64,000 bases of DNA. Origin: Thinopyrum elongatum. Lineage: Eukaryota; Streptophyta; Magnoliopsida; Poales; Poaceae. Below the pieces are notes generated by a model, which was not told the DNA's origin, did no database searches, and saw nothing but the letters and a program-made list of their open reading frames with translations. The stretch lies in assembly GCA_011799875.1 (NCBI GenBank), contig CM022300.1, positions 110,435,201-110,499,200 on the forward strand, written 5' to 3'. Position numbers and translations under genes: made by a program. Shown piece by piece: positions 21,732-31,775 of this stretch (position 1 is its first letter; every line of letters begins with the position of its first letter).

Positions 21732-24700
21732 CTATTCAAGCTCTGGATTCACCGAGCTGTCGTTCTGCAGAGTGGATCGGGCTCGCTTGGCAGTGTCAGG
21801 TGTCTTAGTGACCGATGAATTGTTCGGCTTGATGAGGCCGTTCTGTACTTCGGCTGCCAGGGCCGCGGTGTGCTCCTCAGTATGGAGGGAGCGCTCCATA
21901 TTTCCATTGTCTGTGACAACGCCGCGTGGTCTGGGCATTTTGAGCTTTAAGTAAGTGTAGTGCGGGACCGCATTGAAGTAGGCAAAAGCAGTTCGTCCGA
22001 GCAGCGCGTGATAGCCACTGCGAAAAGGGACAATGTCGAAGATCAAGTCTTCGCTTCGGAAGTTATCCGGCGAACCAAAGACTACTTCCAATGTTAAGGA
22101 GCCCGTACAATGGGCCTCCACGCCGGGTATTACTCCTTTAAAGGTAGTATTGCTGGGCTTAATTCTTGACGGGTCAATGCCCGTCTTACGGATAGTGTCT
22201 TGATAGATCAGGTTTAGACTGCTGCCGCCGTCCATAAGGACTCTAGTGAGATGGTATCCATCGATGATGGGATCGAGCACCAGGGCCGCCGAACCTCCAT
22301 GACGGATACTGGTCGGGTGGTCCCTGTGATCGAAGGTGATCGGACAAGCCGACCATGGGTTGAATTTTGGGGCGATAGGCTCTACGGCATAGACGTCCCT
22401 TAGTGCGCGCTTGCGCTCCCTCTTTGGGATATGTGTGACGTATATCATGTTCACTGTTTTCACCTCGGGGGGAAATTTCTTCTGTCCCCCTGTGTTCGGT
22501 GGACGGGACTCATCATCATCCTTGCTTTGAGGCCCCTTCCCCTTGTGTTCGGTATTTAACTTACCGGCCTGTTTGAAAACCCAGCAGTTTCTGTTGGAGT
22601 GGTTGGCAGGCTTGTTGGGGGTGCCATGAATCTGGCAAGGTCTATCCAGTATCTTGTCCAAATTAGATGGACCATCTCTGTTTCCTTTGAATGGCTTCTT
22701 CCGCTGACCGGGTTTAGAGCCACTGAATCCGGCGTTGACCGCCGTATCTTCAGTTTCTTCATTGTTGTTCCGACGCTTGTTTTTGTTACGTCGTGGCCTT
22801 TAGTTGCCATCCTTGGCTTCAGAGGTGCCAGGGTCGCTGGTACTGTTGCTTCTACGAGACAACCAGCTATCTTCGCCCGCACAGAAATGGGTCATAAGTG
22901 CAGTAAGAGCTGCCATAGTCTTCGGCTTTTCCTGACCGAGGTGTCGGGCAAGCCATTCGTCACGGATGCTATGTTTAAAGGCCGCTAAGGCTTCGGCGTC
23001 CGGACAGTCGACGATTTGGTTCTTTTTAATTAAGAACCAAGTCCAGAGTTTGCGGGCTAACTCTCCGGGTTGCTGGACTATGTGACTGAGGTCATCAGCG
23101 TCCGGTGGCCGGACATAAGTACCTTGGAAGTTGTCTCGAAAAGCGTCCTCCAAGTCTTCCCAGCTGCCAATAGAGTTTTCTGGGAGGCTATTCAACCAGT
23201 GCCATGCTGGTCCTTTTAGCTTTAGGGGGAGGTATTTAATGGCATGGAGATCGTCACCGCGAGCCATGTGTATATGGAGAAGAAAATCTTCAATCCATAT
23301 AGCGGGATCTGTCGTTCCATCGTATGCTTCAATGTTTACGGGTTTAAACCCTTCTGGAAATTGTTGCTGCATTACCTCATCGGTAAAGCACATGGGGTGT
23401 GCGGCGCCTCTATATCGGGCAACATCACGGCAGAGTTCGGATGACATCCGTGTTCGGTTCTCGGCCCGAACTTGGTGATGCTTGTCGCACCAGGCTTGAC
23501 GGCCGTCGCCTCATGTTGGAGCGCGTCCCCTTGATCCATAGATTGATCTAGTCTGGCCGGCTCTATTGTCCAGGTCCTGACGTAAGTCATGCATGTAGCC
23601 CAGAGCCGTTGCCTCTCTGCCTTTACGGCGAGGTGGTGCGGGCTGCTATTCGGCGTGATTAGCCGTTTTGTCCCATCCACGTGGTGGTCGGTCCAGTTCA
23701 TTAGCATGATTGTATCTTGACAGAATTGGCTCAAGGGCCTCGTCGTCGAATTGGGGTAGTAGCCTGCACTTTGGGTAGCTTTTTATTGTGCGCTCGAGGC
23801 CGTATTCTTCGGCGGCTAGGACCTTGGTCCATCTATCATTGAGCTTATCCTGTTTAGCTTGAAGCTGTTGCTGTTTCTTTTTTAGGCTCCTCGCAGTGGC
23901 AATGAGCTGTCGCTTGAAGATTTCTTGCTCAAGGGGTTCCTCTGGTACGATAAAATCTTCATTACCGAGGCTAACATCCTCCTCGGAGGCCGGCAGATAA
24001 TTACTATCCTCTGAATCCTCATGATCGACAGGTTCGTCTGGGTTGACTTGTCCTTCTTCCCACTCATCCTACTCAACAGCAGGCTCGATGAGGTGGTCAG
24101 AGTCTTCGGCGTTCTCCGGAGTGTCATTGTCTCCGGTTCCGGTATTGTTTTCCTTTTCACGACGCGGTCGTGAGCGGCGCCGCTGACATCGGTGTTTAGG
24201 TGGTGCTTCGACAAGCTTGTCCTCGATCGGGTCTTGAGCGCTATCGTCGTCCTTATTTTTGGGTGTATCCACCATGTACACGTCGTATGTAGAAGTGGCC
24301 GTCCAACGCCCTGTGATGGGTGGGTTTTGGACTGATTCGGCTCCGACATCGTTGTCCATGCCATCGATGTCCTCGGAGGCGTAGTCTAGCATGTCGGTTA
24401 AGTCCTCGACAGTGGCTATCAAGTGGGTGGTGGGTGGGACGTAAAATTCCCCGCACTCAGCCCCTAGTCCGGGCTGGACGTAGTTCGGAAGTGATACCTC
24501 CGTTATGGCGAGATACCGCATTAAGTCCAGAGCCTCGTTTAGGAGCGATAGCTGGACGGGTGACTGAGAGCCTGTGGAGCTGGGTCCGGAAATCGCCGCC
24601 CGACCGTGCTCAATGGACGCTGGCCTCAAGAGTTCGGAGTTAACATCCGGAGGTGAGTCCGGCTTCCCGATGACAGGGAGAGCCCTATTTGATTCCAGGC

Positions 24701-25115
24701 CTGCCGATAATATGGTCACCTCTGGGTCTCCGGCAGGGAGCTCCGTAGTAGGAGAGGGTCCGGTGGGGTTCATACTCCCATCTTCGGACAGGGTGGTCTG
24801 CTCTGGATCTAAGGCTCGGGCAGGGACGATGGTTGATCCTTGAATGGAACCTGGTAGTGAATTCGATGGGCCTCCTTCATATAGATGAGGAGCGGCGGTC
24901 GAGGCCGAGAATCCTTCGAAGATCAAATCTCCTCAGATATCAGCGACGTAATTCAGGCTCCCGAACCTGATCTGGTGACCAGGAGCATAGCTGTCGATCT
25001 GTTCAAGGTGACCAGTTGAATTGGCACACAGAGCGAAGCGGCCAAACACAAAAAGTTGAGCAGGGAGGAAAGTTTCCCCGGAAACAACATCGTTGTTGAT
25101 GATCAAACGAGCCAT
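21732..25115 (-). pseudogene. gag: gag-protease of the pol-less Tat-type element, five in-frame stops
   Basis: The start is the ATG at 25115 (MARLIINNDVVSG). One frame runs to 21732. It holds an acidic N-terminal region, a coiled stretch (SLKKKQQQLQAKQDK), the gag core (EAYDGTTDPAIWIEDF, LKLKGPAWHWLNSLP), a degenerate Cys/His cluster (CQIHGTPN...HSNRNCW), and a retroviral-type protease (VLMDGGSSLNLIY; YHALLGRTAF). In-frame stops lie at 24935-24933 (TGA), 24071-24069 (TAG), 23648-23646 (TAG), 23513-23511 (TGA) and 22802-22800 (TAA). No frameshift was seen, so the decay is by point mutation. Confidence 0.8.
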
Positions 25116-25143
25116 CGAGCCTTCTGCCGACGACACAGTGGAA

Positions 25144-25162
25144 CTCTCAATGAAAGCACCAA
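25144..25162 (-). promoter_or_regulatory. Primer binding region of the pol-less Tat-type element
   Basis: On the minus strand the bases directly after the 5' LTR are ttggtgctttcattgagag, a leader I recall from other Triticeae gypsy elements. It fixes the element's orientation. The tRNA is not identified. Confidence 0.55.
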
Positions 25163-25638
25163 TGTCGGTGTCAAAACCGGCCGATCTCGGGTAGGGGGTC
25201 CCGAACTGTGTGTCTGAGGATCGAAGGTAACAAGGGACAAAGGGGGACATGATGTTTACCCAGGTTCGGGCCCTCTTAATGGAGGTAAAACCCTACGTCC
25301 TGCTTGATTGTATTTGATGAGTATAGGGGTTACAAGAGTTGATCTACCTCAAGATCGTAATGGCTAAACCCTAGCTGTCTAGCCTATGAGAATTCTGATT
25401 GTCTTTACGGACTCAACCCTCCAGTTTATATACACACCAGAGGGGCCTAGGGTTATATAGAGTCGGTTCGTAGAGGAAGGAAATTACATATCCGGACACA
25501 AATCTTGCCATCCACGCATAGGGGAGTCCTACCCGGACACGGGGGAAAGTCTTCCGCTTTGTATCTTCACGGCCCATTAGTCTGGCCCATATCAAATAGC
25601 CTGGACACCCGAGGACCCCCTAATCTAGGACTCCCTCA
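25163..25638 (-). repeat. LTR of the pol-less Tat-type element (5' LTR by orientation)
   Basis: It is the partner of 16261-16736, about 97% identical by hand count, with 12 of 13 differences being transitions. A TATA-like motif lies on the minus strand near 25424-25433. Confidence 0.9.
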
Positions 25639-27367
25639 GCCTCCCCGACGAGATGTTGGTAACCATCATATCCCACCTCCCCATCAAATATGGCGTGCGG
25701 ACCACTGTCCTCTCGTGGCGGTGGCACCCCCTTTGGCACACAACCCCCTGGACATCATCGTCGACCACGAGTTCTGCAGCGGGGAGTAGCAACGCCTGGA
25801 CGCATTGTCCCACGTCCTCGCCACGCACCCTGGGCCGGTCAGACGCCTTGCTATCAGCAGGTTCAATCCCCACAACAAGACCGAACCCAGGTTGCACTAC
25901 TGGTTCCTATCCACAGCCCTAGATCGGCTCGAGGAGCTCAACCTTCATGCTAGACGTCCTTGCTCGCTGCCGCCGTTCGTGCTCCGACTCGCACCCACGC
26001 TGCACCACACTACATTCAGGCGGTGCATTTCCCCCGGATCGATGCCGCGCGCGCTCTTCATCTCCCTAAACTTAAGCACCTCGAGCTCATTGCCGTCCGC
26101 ATCTCGAAGGAGGGATTTGGAGTGCCTGCTCGTCGGCTGTACAGTGCTCAAGTACTTTTGTCTTCATGCGATGGATGGGCTCAGTAGCCTCCACATCACC
26201 TCGACGAATGTCCGTGCGATTTATGTGCATTGCTGGCGCCGCCCAAGGCTGTCAGTTGAGGTGTTTCACCATATTGTCATTGAGAATGCGCATTTCCTCG
26301 AGAGATTGTATGTACTTGATAAATTAGGTCCAGCAAGAATCAGGGTCATTCACGCACCAAAATTGACAGTGTTGGGCTATTCGTGTGCTGAATTCAACGA
26401 ACTTGTTACTGGATCATTATCCGTTTAGGTAAAACAGTCTTCTTCTTCTCCTTCTTATATATTATTGGATAAGACATTTTATCTAATTGTTGTTGATCTA
26501 TATATTCGCCTGTCATCCAGAAAATGATTCCCACAAGCTTGACCCGGCCTCTGCGCACATTGAAGATCTTGGCACTACAATCTGTCGGCCCCAATCTGGA
26601 TGAAGTTGTTAGATTCCTTAGATGCTTTCCTTGCACGGAGAAGCTATACATCGAGGTGATGCTCCTTTCCTGTTAATTGTTAACCACAACGGAGCTCAAT
26701 TTTTTGTTACTTTTTACCCATGATTACATTGAGAAATGTAGAATGATTTCTAAAGGAAATTTGGAGGATTTCAATACATATTTTTTGAAATGCTAGTGTT
26801 GTACGCATTTTATTCCTTCGCCCGACATGCTTTCGTGATAAAAGTTTATCATGAAAGATTGAAGGTGGTATTTCACTCTTTTCGTGTATTTTAGAAATCC
26901 TGCAAATCAAAGAGGCCCGAAGTGTTCAAATCTGCAGCTATGCACTAATATGTTGTCTTCGTTTGCAGATACTAGCAGGCCTGAAAGTAGAAAATGTTGG
27001 GCAATATAACAATCCCATTGAATGCCTTGATCTTCATCTCACAGAAATTAGTTTTAATGAGTACCGAGGCACCACACCAGAAATTAAATTCGCTAGGTTC
27101 TTTGTTGAGAAAGCAAGGTTGCTCAAGGTAATGAGGTTTGCCCTATATTTACTACGCAGAAGTGAATGGATTGCTAAAGAGCGTAGGCGTCTACAACTGA
27201 ATGGAAAAGGCTCTGCACAAGCTGAATTTCAGTTTGTAACTTCATATGACAGATTATTCGGAACTCACTGTATCGAGCCGCTATATGACTTCTTGGTGGC
27301 TGATCCTTTCGCAGAAATAATGCATGAAAAAGATTGTGAAGAAGATGAATTTTATGTGTCTGAATAG

Positions 27368-28296
27368 TTTGAACCTTGTAATCTTTGAATTTGGACCTTG
27401 TAATGCTGGAATTTGAACCTTGCAATATTTATGGTATTTGCTATATAACGTAATTGGATGTTTAATTTGGTCTTGCAATCATGTCCTGTTACAAGTATAT
27501 ATATGTTGTTCTTCTGTACACAGAGCATAGATGTTCTGCAGACAGAGCATATCACATCGCACACGGACCACACTAGGTAACCCGTCGGTGATGAATTCAT
27601 CAATCGCAAACAGTTATATACCAGCAAGCGTTTGCCCACAACACACACAACTTATTCCATCACAAACATCTCGGATGGATCAACTGTATGCCACGTATCG
27701 CACACGCAACTCTAATCTGATTCGTGCTTGATGTCTCCGCCATCACTCGCACAGTTTGTCTTATTTTCCACGTATCACTGTGCCGGCCTTTGCTCGCATC
27801 CCTCAACGCGCTCTGCTCGCTGTTAGGCACCGCGGCGCGCTCTGCTCGCGTTCGTCGGCGCGCTCTGCTGTCCGTCGATGCGCTCTGCTCGTGTACCTCC
27901 ATGCGCTCGGCTTGTGGATAGCTTTTCCTTGCGTGTTCAACTGCTATATGCATATATATGGTTGCTCGCCGTTGAGGCGCTGCGGAGCGCTCTGCTCACG
28001 TTCATGCGCGCGTGCTCTGCCAGTGGTTGGGGCCTGCGCACGATCATGTTGGGGGCCCATATGCATGCGGTTGCGCCGCGCGCGTTGCCACGATGCAGTT
28101 ACGTGCGGCACGATGGAGTTACCCGCTGCAAATTAGAACTGCCATCCAGGCGTGCGGATATTCCAGTCCGTCCGGCTTCCCCATTAATTCCCGCAGCCAT
28201 TATAACCTTAGTCTCTTCAACCTTTCGACCTCGCCCCACAACACAACAAGCACACCCACGACGACACATACAGAGAGGATATCTAGCGGCGCTCCA
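27368..28296. other. Between F-box gene and exonuclease-like gene: 3' flank and GC-rich 5' flank
   Basis: From about 27449 the 3' flank (aattggatgtttaatttggt...) is repeated after the exonuclease-like gene at 29138. From 27530 to 27730 subterminal-type motifs (atcgcacacg, cgcaaacagtt) recur. From about 27790 to 28030 a GC-rich array of gcgctctgct motifs precedes the next gene. ORFs here lack recognisable features. Confidence 0.55.
27800..28020. repeat. GCGCTCTGCT motif array upstream of the exonuclease-like gene
   Basis: The motif gcgctctgct, or near copies, appears near 27808, 27836, 27860, 27880, 27905 and 27988, spaced mostly 20-28 bp. It lies 300-500 bp before the ATG at 28297. It could be a simple repeat or a clustered regulatory motif. 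Confidence 0.6.
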
Positions 28297-28947
28297 ATGG
28301 AGTTCGGCGAGCATAAAGTTGAGACCCACGCGAGGGAGACGGATCTCACGGTGGTGTACACCATCGATCCGGTCGTGGTGGAGGACTACATCAATACTGT
28401 GGAGCAGTTGCTTGCTGGAGACAAGTACAAGGTGGTCGACTTCGACCTCCAGTACACCGCCGGTCTTCCCAGCAAAGATCAGAAGGTTGCCGTGGGCCAG
28501 TTGTGCGTGCGCCATCATGTCCTCATCTACCACTACTGCATGGCCACAGAGCCTTGCGACCATTTCGCTAGGTTTGTCAACAGCACCGACTACAAGTTCG
28601 CTACGGTGGAAACCACCGACGATGTAAAAGCGCTTAGGGTTACGGGCTTGGCCTACAAGAACCTTGTCGAAATCCATGAGCACTACAGGGTCTGGGGCAG
28701 CACGAAGGACTCCCTGGTTGAACTCGCCTCGGCCATCATCGACCCATACTATGAAAAGATGAAGCATGATGCCAACAGAACACATCCCGTATCCTGGCAC
28801 GGGGCCTGGATGCGGCAACTGGATGAACCTCACCTCAGGTTCGTGGCCAAGAGCGTGTACACATGCTACGAGATGCACAGGCGGATCATTGACATGAGGA
28901 AGTGCCTCGTTACCGAAATCGACGAGGCCGGATCGAGCCACAAGTAG
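28297..28947 (+). CDS. Single-exon exonuclease-like protein carried by the CACTA element, probably inactive
   Basis: It has 216 residues from the ATG at 28297 to TAG at 28945. The layout resembles the 3'-5' exonuclease fold of DnaQ/WRN type: a first strand (KVVDFDLQYT), then a hydrophobic strand (QLCVRHHVLIYHYC), a central ALRVTGLAYKNLVEI region and a last helix (KSVYTCYEMHRRI). I recall similar Triticeae proteins next to CACTA ends. Family enzymes need D-x-E in the first motif and Y-x(3)-D in the last. Here they read DLQ and FVAKS, so metal binding should be lost. After the stop the same frame stays open to a second TAG at 28975, suggesting the natural end was a little later. Reading frames opened upstream of 28297 lack protein-like composition. 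Confidence 0.6.
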   Translation: MEFGEHKVETHARETDLTVVYTIDPVVVEDYINTVEQLLAGDKYKVVDFDLQYTAGLPSKDQKVAVGQLCVRHHVLIYHYCMATEPCDHFARFVNSTDYKFATVETTDDVKALRVTGLAYKNLVEIHEHYRVWGSTKDSLVELASAIIDPYYEKMKHDANRTHPVSWHGAWMRQLDEPHLRFVAKSVYTCYEMHRRIIDMRKCLVTEIDEAGSSHK

Positions 28948-29005
28948 AGCAGTAGTGGCAAGCATCACAAGAAGTAGATGATGATCAGATGATTGTTTAT
29001 CCTAG

Positions 29006-29141
29006 TTAATTATGCATGTAATATATAGTTGACTTTGGTGTGTGGAAATGTCATGTGTGTAGTAGCCACCTATGTAATTATGCATGTAATAGTTTACTTT
29101 GGTGTGTGCAAATGACATGTGTGTAGTAGCCACCTATGTAA
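29006..29141. repeat. Two-copy tandem repeat, about 69 bp, after the exonuclease-like gene
   Basis: The block taattatgcatgtaata...gtagtagccacctatg occurs twice in a row, near 29006-29075 and 29075-29141. It lies in the presumed 3' untranslated region. Confidence 0.75.
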
Positions 29142-29261
29142 TTGGATGTTTAATTTGGTTATGCAACCATGTCCTTATAAGTGTGTATATATATATGTTG
29201 TTGTTCTGTATGTCCCAACGCACAACACGCACGTCTTATTAGCAGCAATCGTCTGTGTTAT

Positions 29262-29600
29262 TATCGGTCTTCACACACATTTCTGATTACAGACCTGTTT
29301 GCCGCGTATCACACACATCTTGTTAAATTGAACCATTTCTGTTATCTTGGCTCAACACAAACAGTTCATCTGAGTGAACTGTTTGCCCTCTATCGCACAC
29401 ACCTTAATCTGGTTGACCGTTTCTTTTGTTCCGCCTAATCACAAACAGTTCATCCGAGTGAACCGTATGCCGTATATCACACACACCTTCATCTAGCTGC
29501 CCGTTTCTGTTCTTCTGCCTCATCGCAAACAGTTCACTGAACTGAACCGTGTGCCCCGCATCGCACACGCAACTAAATTCTGAACCGTGTTTGATGTATC
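29262..29600. repeat. Right subterminal repeats of the CACTA element, about 84-bp period
   Basis: Motifs aaacagttca, gaaccgt and tatcacacacacctt recur with aacagtt near 29360, 29444 and 29528. They differ in length from the 45-bp left array but share the cacaca/cgcaaac core typical of CACTA ends. Confidence 0.75.
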
Positions 29601-29709
29601 CGCCATCACAAACATTTTGCATCTTTTTTGACGATTTTTTACATCACCGTTTGTGATTAATGCATCGCACACAGTTTCCTCGAAGGGTATCTAATCGTAG
29701 TGTCGTGTT

Positions 29710-29729
29710 AGCAGCATCCTGCAGTAGTG
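29710..29729 (-). repeat. CACTA terminal inverted repeat, right
   Basis: In reverse complement it reads CACTACTGCAGGATGCTGCT. The tag duplication follows at 29730-29732 and the Athila RNase H frame resumes at 29733. Confidence 0.85.
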
Positions 29730-29732
29730 TAG

Positions 29733-30056
29733 TAAAACTCTAGACAGTGCCCAAAGAAATTATGCTACTACTGAAAAGGAATTTTTAGCAGTTGTGTTTG
29801 CCTGTGATAAATTCAGATCTTACATTGTTGATTCCAAAGTTATTGTTCACACCGATCATGCTGCTATTAAATATCTTATGGAAAAGAAAGATGCTAAACC
29901 TAGACTCATTAGGTGGGCTCTCTTGCTACAAGAATTTGATTTACATATTACTGATAGAAAAGGAGCTGAGAACCCCGTAGCTGATAACTTATCTAGGTTA
30001 GAGAATATCCTTGATGACCCACTACCTATTGATGATAGCTTTCCTGATGAATAACT
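29733..30056 (+). pseudogene. pol: Athila pol: remainder of RNase H
   Basis: This continues the frame broken at 4800. It encodes the later RNase H strands and helices, with the typical [15 protein letters not shown] and [10 protein letters not shown] stretches, and the [13 protein letters not shown] motif that ends gypsy RNase H. A TAA ends the frame after 30052. Sequence after it still reads as integrase N-terminal region in another frame. Confidence 0.85.
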
Positions 30057-31487
30057 AGCTGCAATAAATGTTTGTCATAACACTCCTTGGTATGCTGACT
30101 ATGCTAATTATATTGTTGCTAAATACATACCACCTAGTTTCACATACCAACAAAAGAAAAAGTTCTTCTTTGATTTAAGACATTACTTTTGGGCTGACCC
30201 ACATCTTTATAAAGAAGGAGTAGATGGTATTATTAGACGTTGTGTACCTGAGCATGAACAGTTACAAATCCTACGGAAATGTCACTTCGAAGCTTATGGA
30301 GGGCATCATGCGGGAGATAGAACTGCTCACAAGGTATTGCAATCTGGTTTTTATTGGCCTACTCTCTTCAAGGATGCCCGTAAGTTTGTTTTATCTTGTG
30401 ATGAATGTTGCCTACTCTCTTCAAGGATGCCCGTAAGTTTGTTTTATCTTGTGATGAATGTCAACGAATTGGTAATATTGGTAAGCGTCAAAAAATGCCC
30501 ATGAATTATTCACTTGCTGTTGAACCATTTGATGTTTGGGGTTTTGATTTTATGGGACCTTTTCCTTCCTCTAATGGGTATACACATATTTTGGTTGCTG
30601 TTGATTATGTTACTAAGTGGGTAGAAGCTATTCCAACCAGTAGTGTTGATCATAACACTTCCATTAAAATGCTTAAAGAAGTTATTTTTCTGATGTTTGG
30701 AGTCCCTAGATATTTAATGACTGATGGTGGTTCACACTTTATTCATGGTGCTTTCCGTAAAATGCCTGCTAAATATGATGTTAACCATAGAATTGCATCA
30801 CCCTATCATCCTCAATCTAGTGCTCAAGTTGAACTTAGCAATAGAGAAATAAAACTAATATTACAGAAAACTGTTAATAGGTCCCGAAAGAATTGGTCTA
30901 AGAAATTGGATGATGCACTTTGGGCCTACAGAACAGCATATAAAAATCCTATGGGTATGTCTCCCTATAAAATGGTTTATGGAAAAGCTTGTCATTTGCC
31001 TCTAGAATTAGAACATACAGCATATTGGGCAATTAAAGAACTCAACTATGATTTCAAACTTGCCGGTGAAAAGAAGTTATTTGATATTAGCTCACTATAT
31101 GAATGGAGAACCCAACCCTATGAAAATGCCAAGTTGTTTAAAGAAAAATTTAAAAGATGGCATGACAAAAGAATCCAAAAGTGGGAATTTAAAGTTGGAG
31201 AATTTGTTCTTTTGTACAACTCTCGTTTCAGATTCTTTGCAGGAAAACTCCTCTCTAAATGGGAAGGACCATATATCATTGAGGAGGTTTATCGCTCTGG
31301 AGCTATCAAAATAAATAATGCTGAAGGTACTAACCCGATGGTGGTCAATGGGCAAAGAGTTAAACACTATATCTCAGGTACGCCTATTAATGTTGAAAGT
31401 AATATTATTCAAACCATGACACCTGAGGAACACATGAAAGAGACCTTCCGGAACACTCCAGAATCCCTAAAAAGAGGAGGTACGTGA
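30057..31487 (+). pseudogene. pol: Athila pol: integrase, zinc finger broken by a tandem duplication
   Basis: This is the integrase that would insert the cDNA. The N-terminal H-H-C-C finger (HFEAYGGHH...CDEC) is disrupted by a 53-bp tandem duplication at 30358-30462, which shifts the frame. From 30405 an open frame runs to 31487 with the whole catalytic core: Asp at 30546-30548, Asp at 30723-30725 and Glu at 30831-30833, the last two 36 codons apart as in D,D-35-E. The C-terminal DNA-binding part (KWEGPYIIEEVYRSGAIKI) is also present. The core looks intact, but the protein as a whole is not. Confidence 0.85.
30358..30462. repeat. 53-bp tandem duplication in the integrase coding region
   Basis: The block containing tcaaggatgcccgtaagttt is at 30368 and again at 30421. 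Because 53 is not a multiple of three, it destroys the frame through the zinc finger. Confidence 0.9.
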
Positions 31488-31775
31488 TACGGTAAGTAAA
31501 CGGACTCCGAAAAATCCACACAAATATTTTCTGTCAGTTTTGGAATATTTTAAAAATTAGGAAAATAAGAAACAACCAGGAAGGCAACCGAGGAGGGCAC
31601 AAGACACCAGGGCATGCCTGGGCCCCCTGGCGCACCCAGGTGGGTTATGCCCACCTTGGGAACCTTCCCGACTCCGTTTTCCTCCTGTTTGCTTGTTTCC
31701 CAAGATAAAATATCTTTATATACTCCCCGAACGTATTAACCACTGTATCATGGAGAAATCTTCTGTTCTTCTTTC

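Larger units (their letters stand above)
16261..25638 (-). mobile_element. Tat-type gypsy element lacking pol, with gag-protease and an antisense gene
   Basis: Two 476-bp LTRs (16261-16736 and 25163-25638) differ by about 13 bases. Read on the minus strand each starts TGAGGGAGTCC, has a TATA-like gtatataaac and ends GACACCGACA. The primer site adjoins the right LTR and the purine-rich tract adjoins the left LTR, so the element runs right to left. It encodes gag and protease (25115-21732, minus) and, in the opposite direction, a five-exon gene (17288-20466). No reverse transcriptase or integrase is present, so it depended on a helper. The Tat assignment is inferred from the antisense gene shared with the pol-bearing element at 49619-63251. 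Confidence 0.85.
16174..27367 (+). pseudogene. Captured F-box/FBD-type gene, split by a retrotransposon
   Basis: The exons are 16174-16260 plus 25644-26428 (one exon, interrupted), 26521-26655 and 26969-27367, all with GT/AG borders. The order fits plant F-box/LRR/FBD proteins, substrate receptors of SCF ubiquitin ligases. The F-box (SLPDEMLVTIISHLP) straddles the insertion point, followed by a leucine-rich region and an FBD-like C-terminus. The frame is continuous from 16260 to 25644 once the insert and one gcctc copy are removed. Lesions: one C lost near 25744-25750, TAG at 25787-25789, a compensating frameshift pair between about 26030 and 26120, and TAG at 26426-26428 as the last codon of the exon. 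A functional product is not expected. Confidence 0.75.
4801..29729. mobile_element. CACTA (DTC) DNA transposon with host gene cargo, itself carrying nested insertions
   Basis: The ends are CACTGGTACAGCGAGG and, read from the other side, CACTACTGCAGGATGC. They are bordered by a tag duplication and lined with tandem subterminal repeats, the hallmark of plant CACTA elements. I find no transposase (TNPA/TNPD-like) frame, so it is probably non-autonomous. Cargo: a B3-like gene (minus, 5786-9491), a small two-exon gene (15201-15824), an F-box/FBD gene (16174-27367, interrupted) and an exonuclease-like gene (28297-28947). Three later LTR-type insertions account for about 12.7 kb, leaving roughly 12.25 kb of CACTA sequence including its MITE-like repeats. 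Confidence 0.88.

Noticed and set aside
28012..28296. N-terminal extension of the exonuclease-like ORF
   Set aside because: The extension is built from GC repeats and low-complexity sequence. The ATG at 28297 starts the protein-like part.
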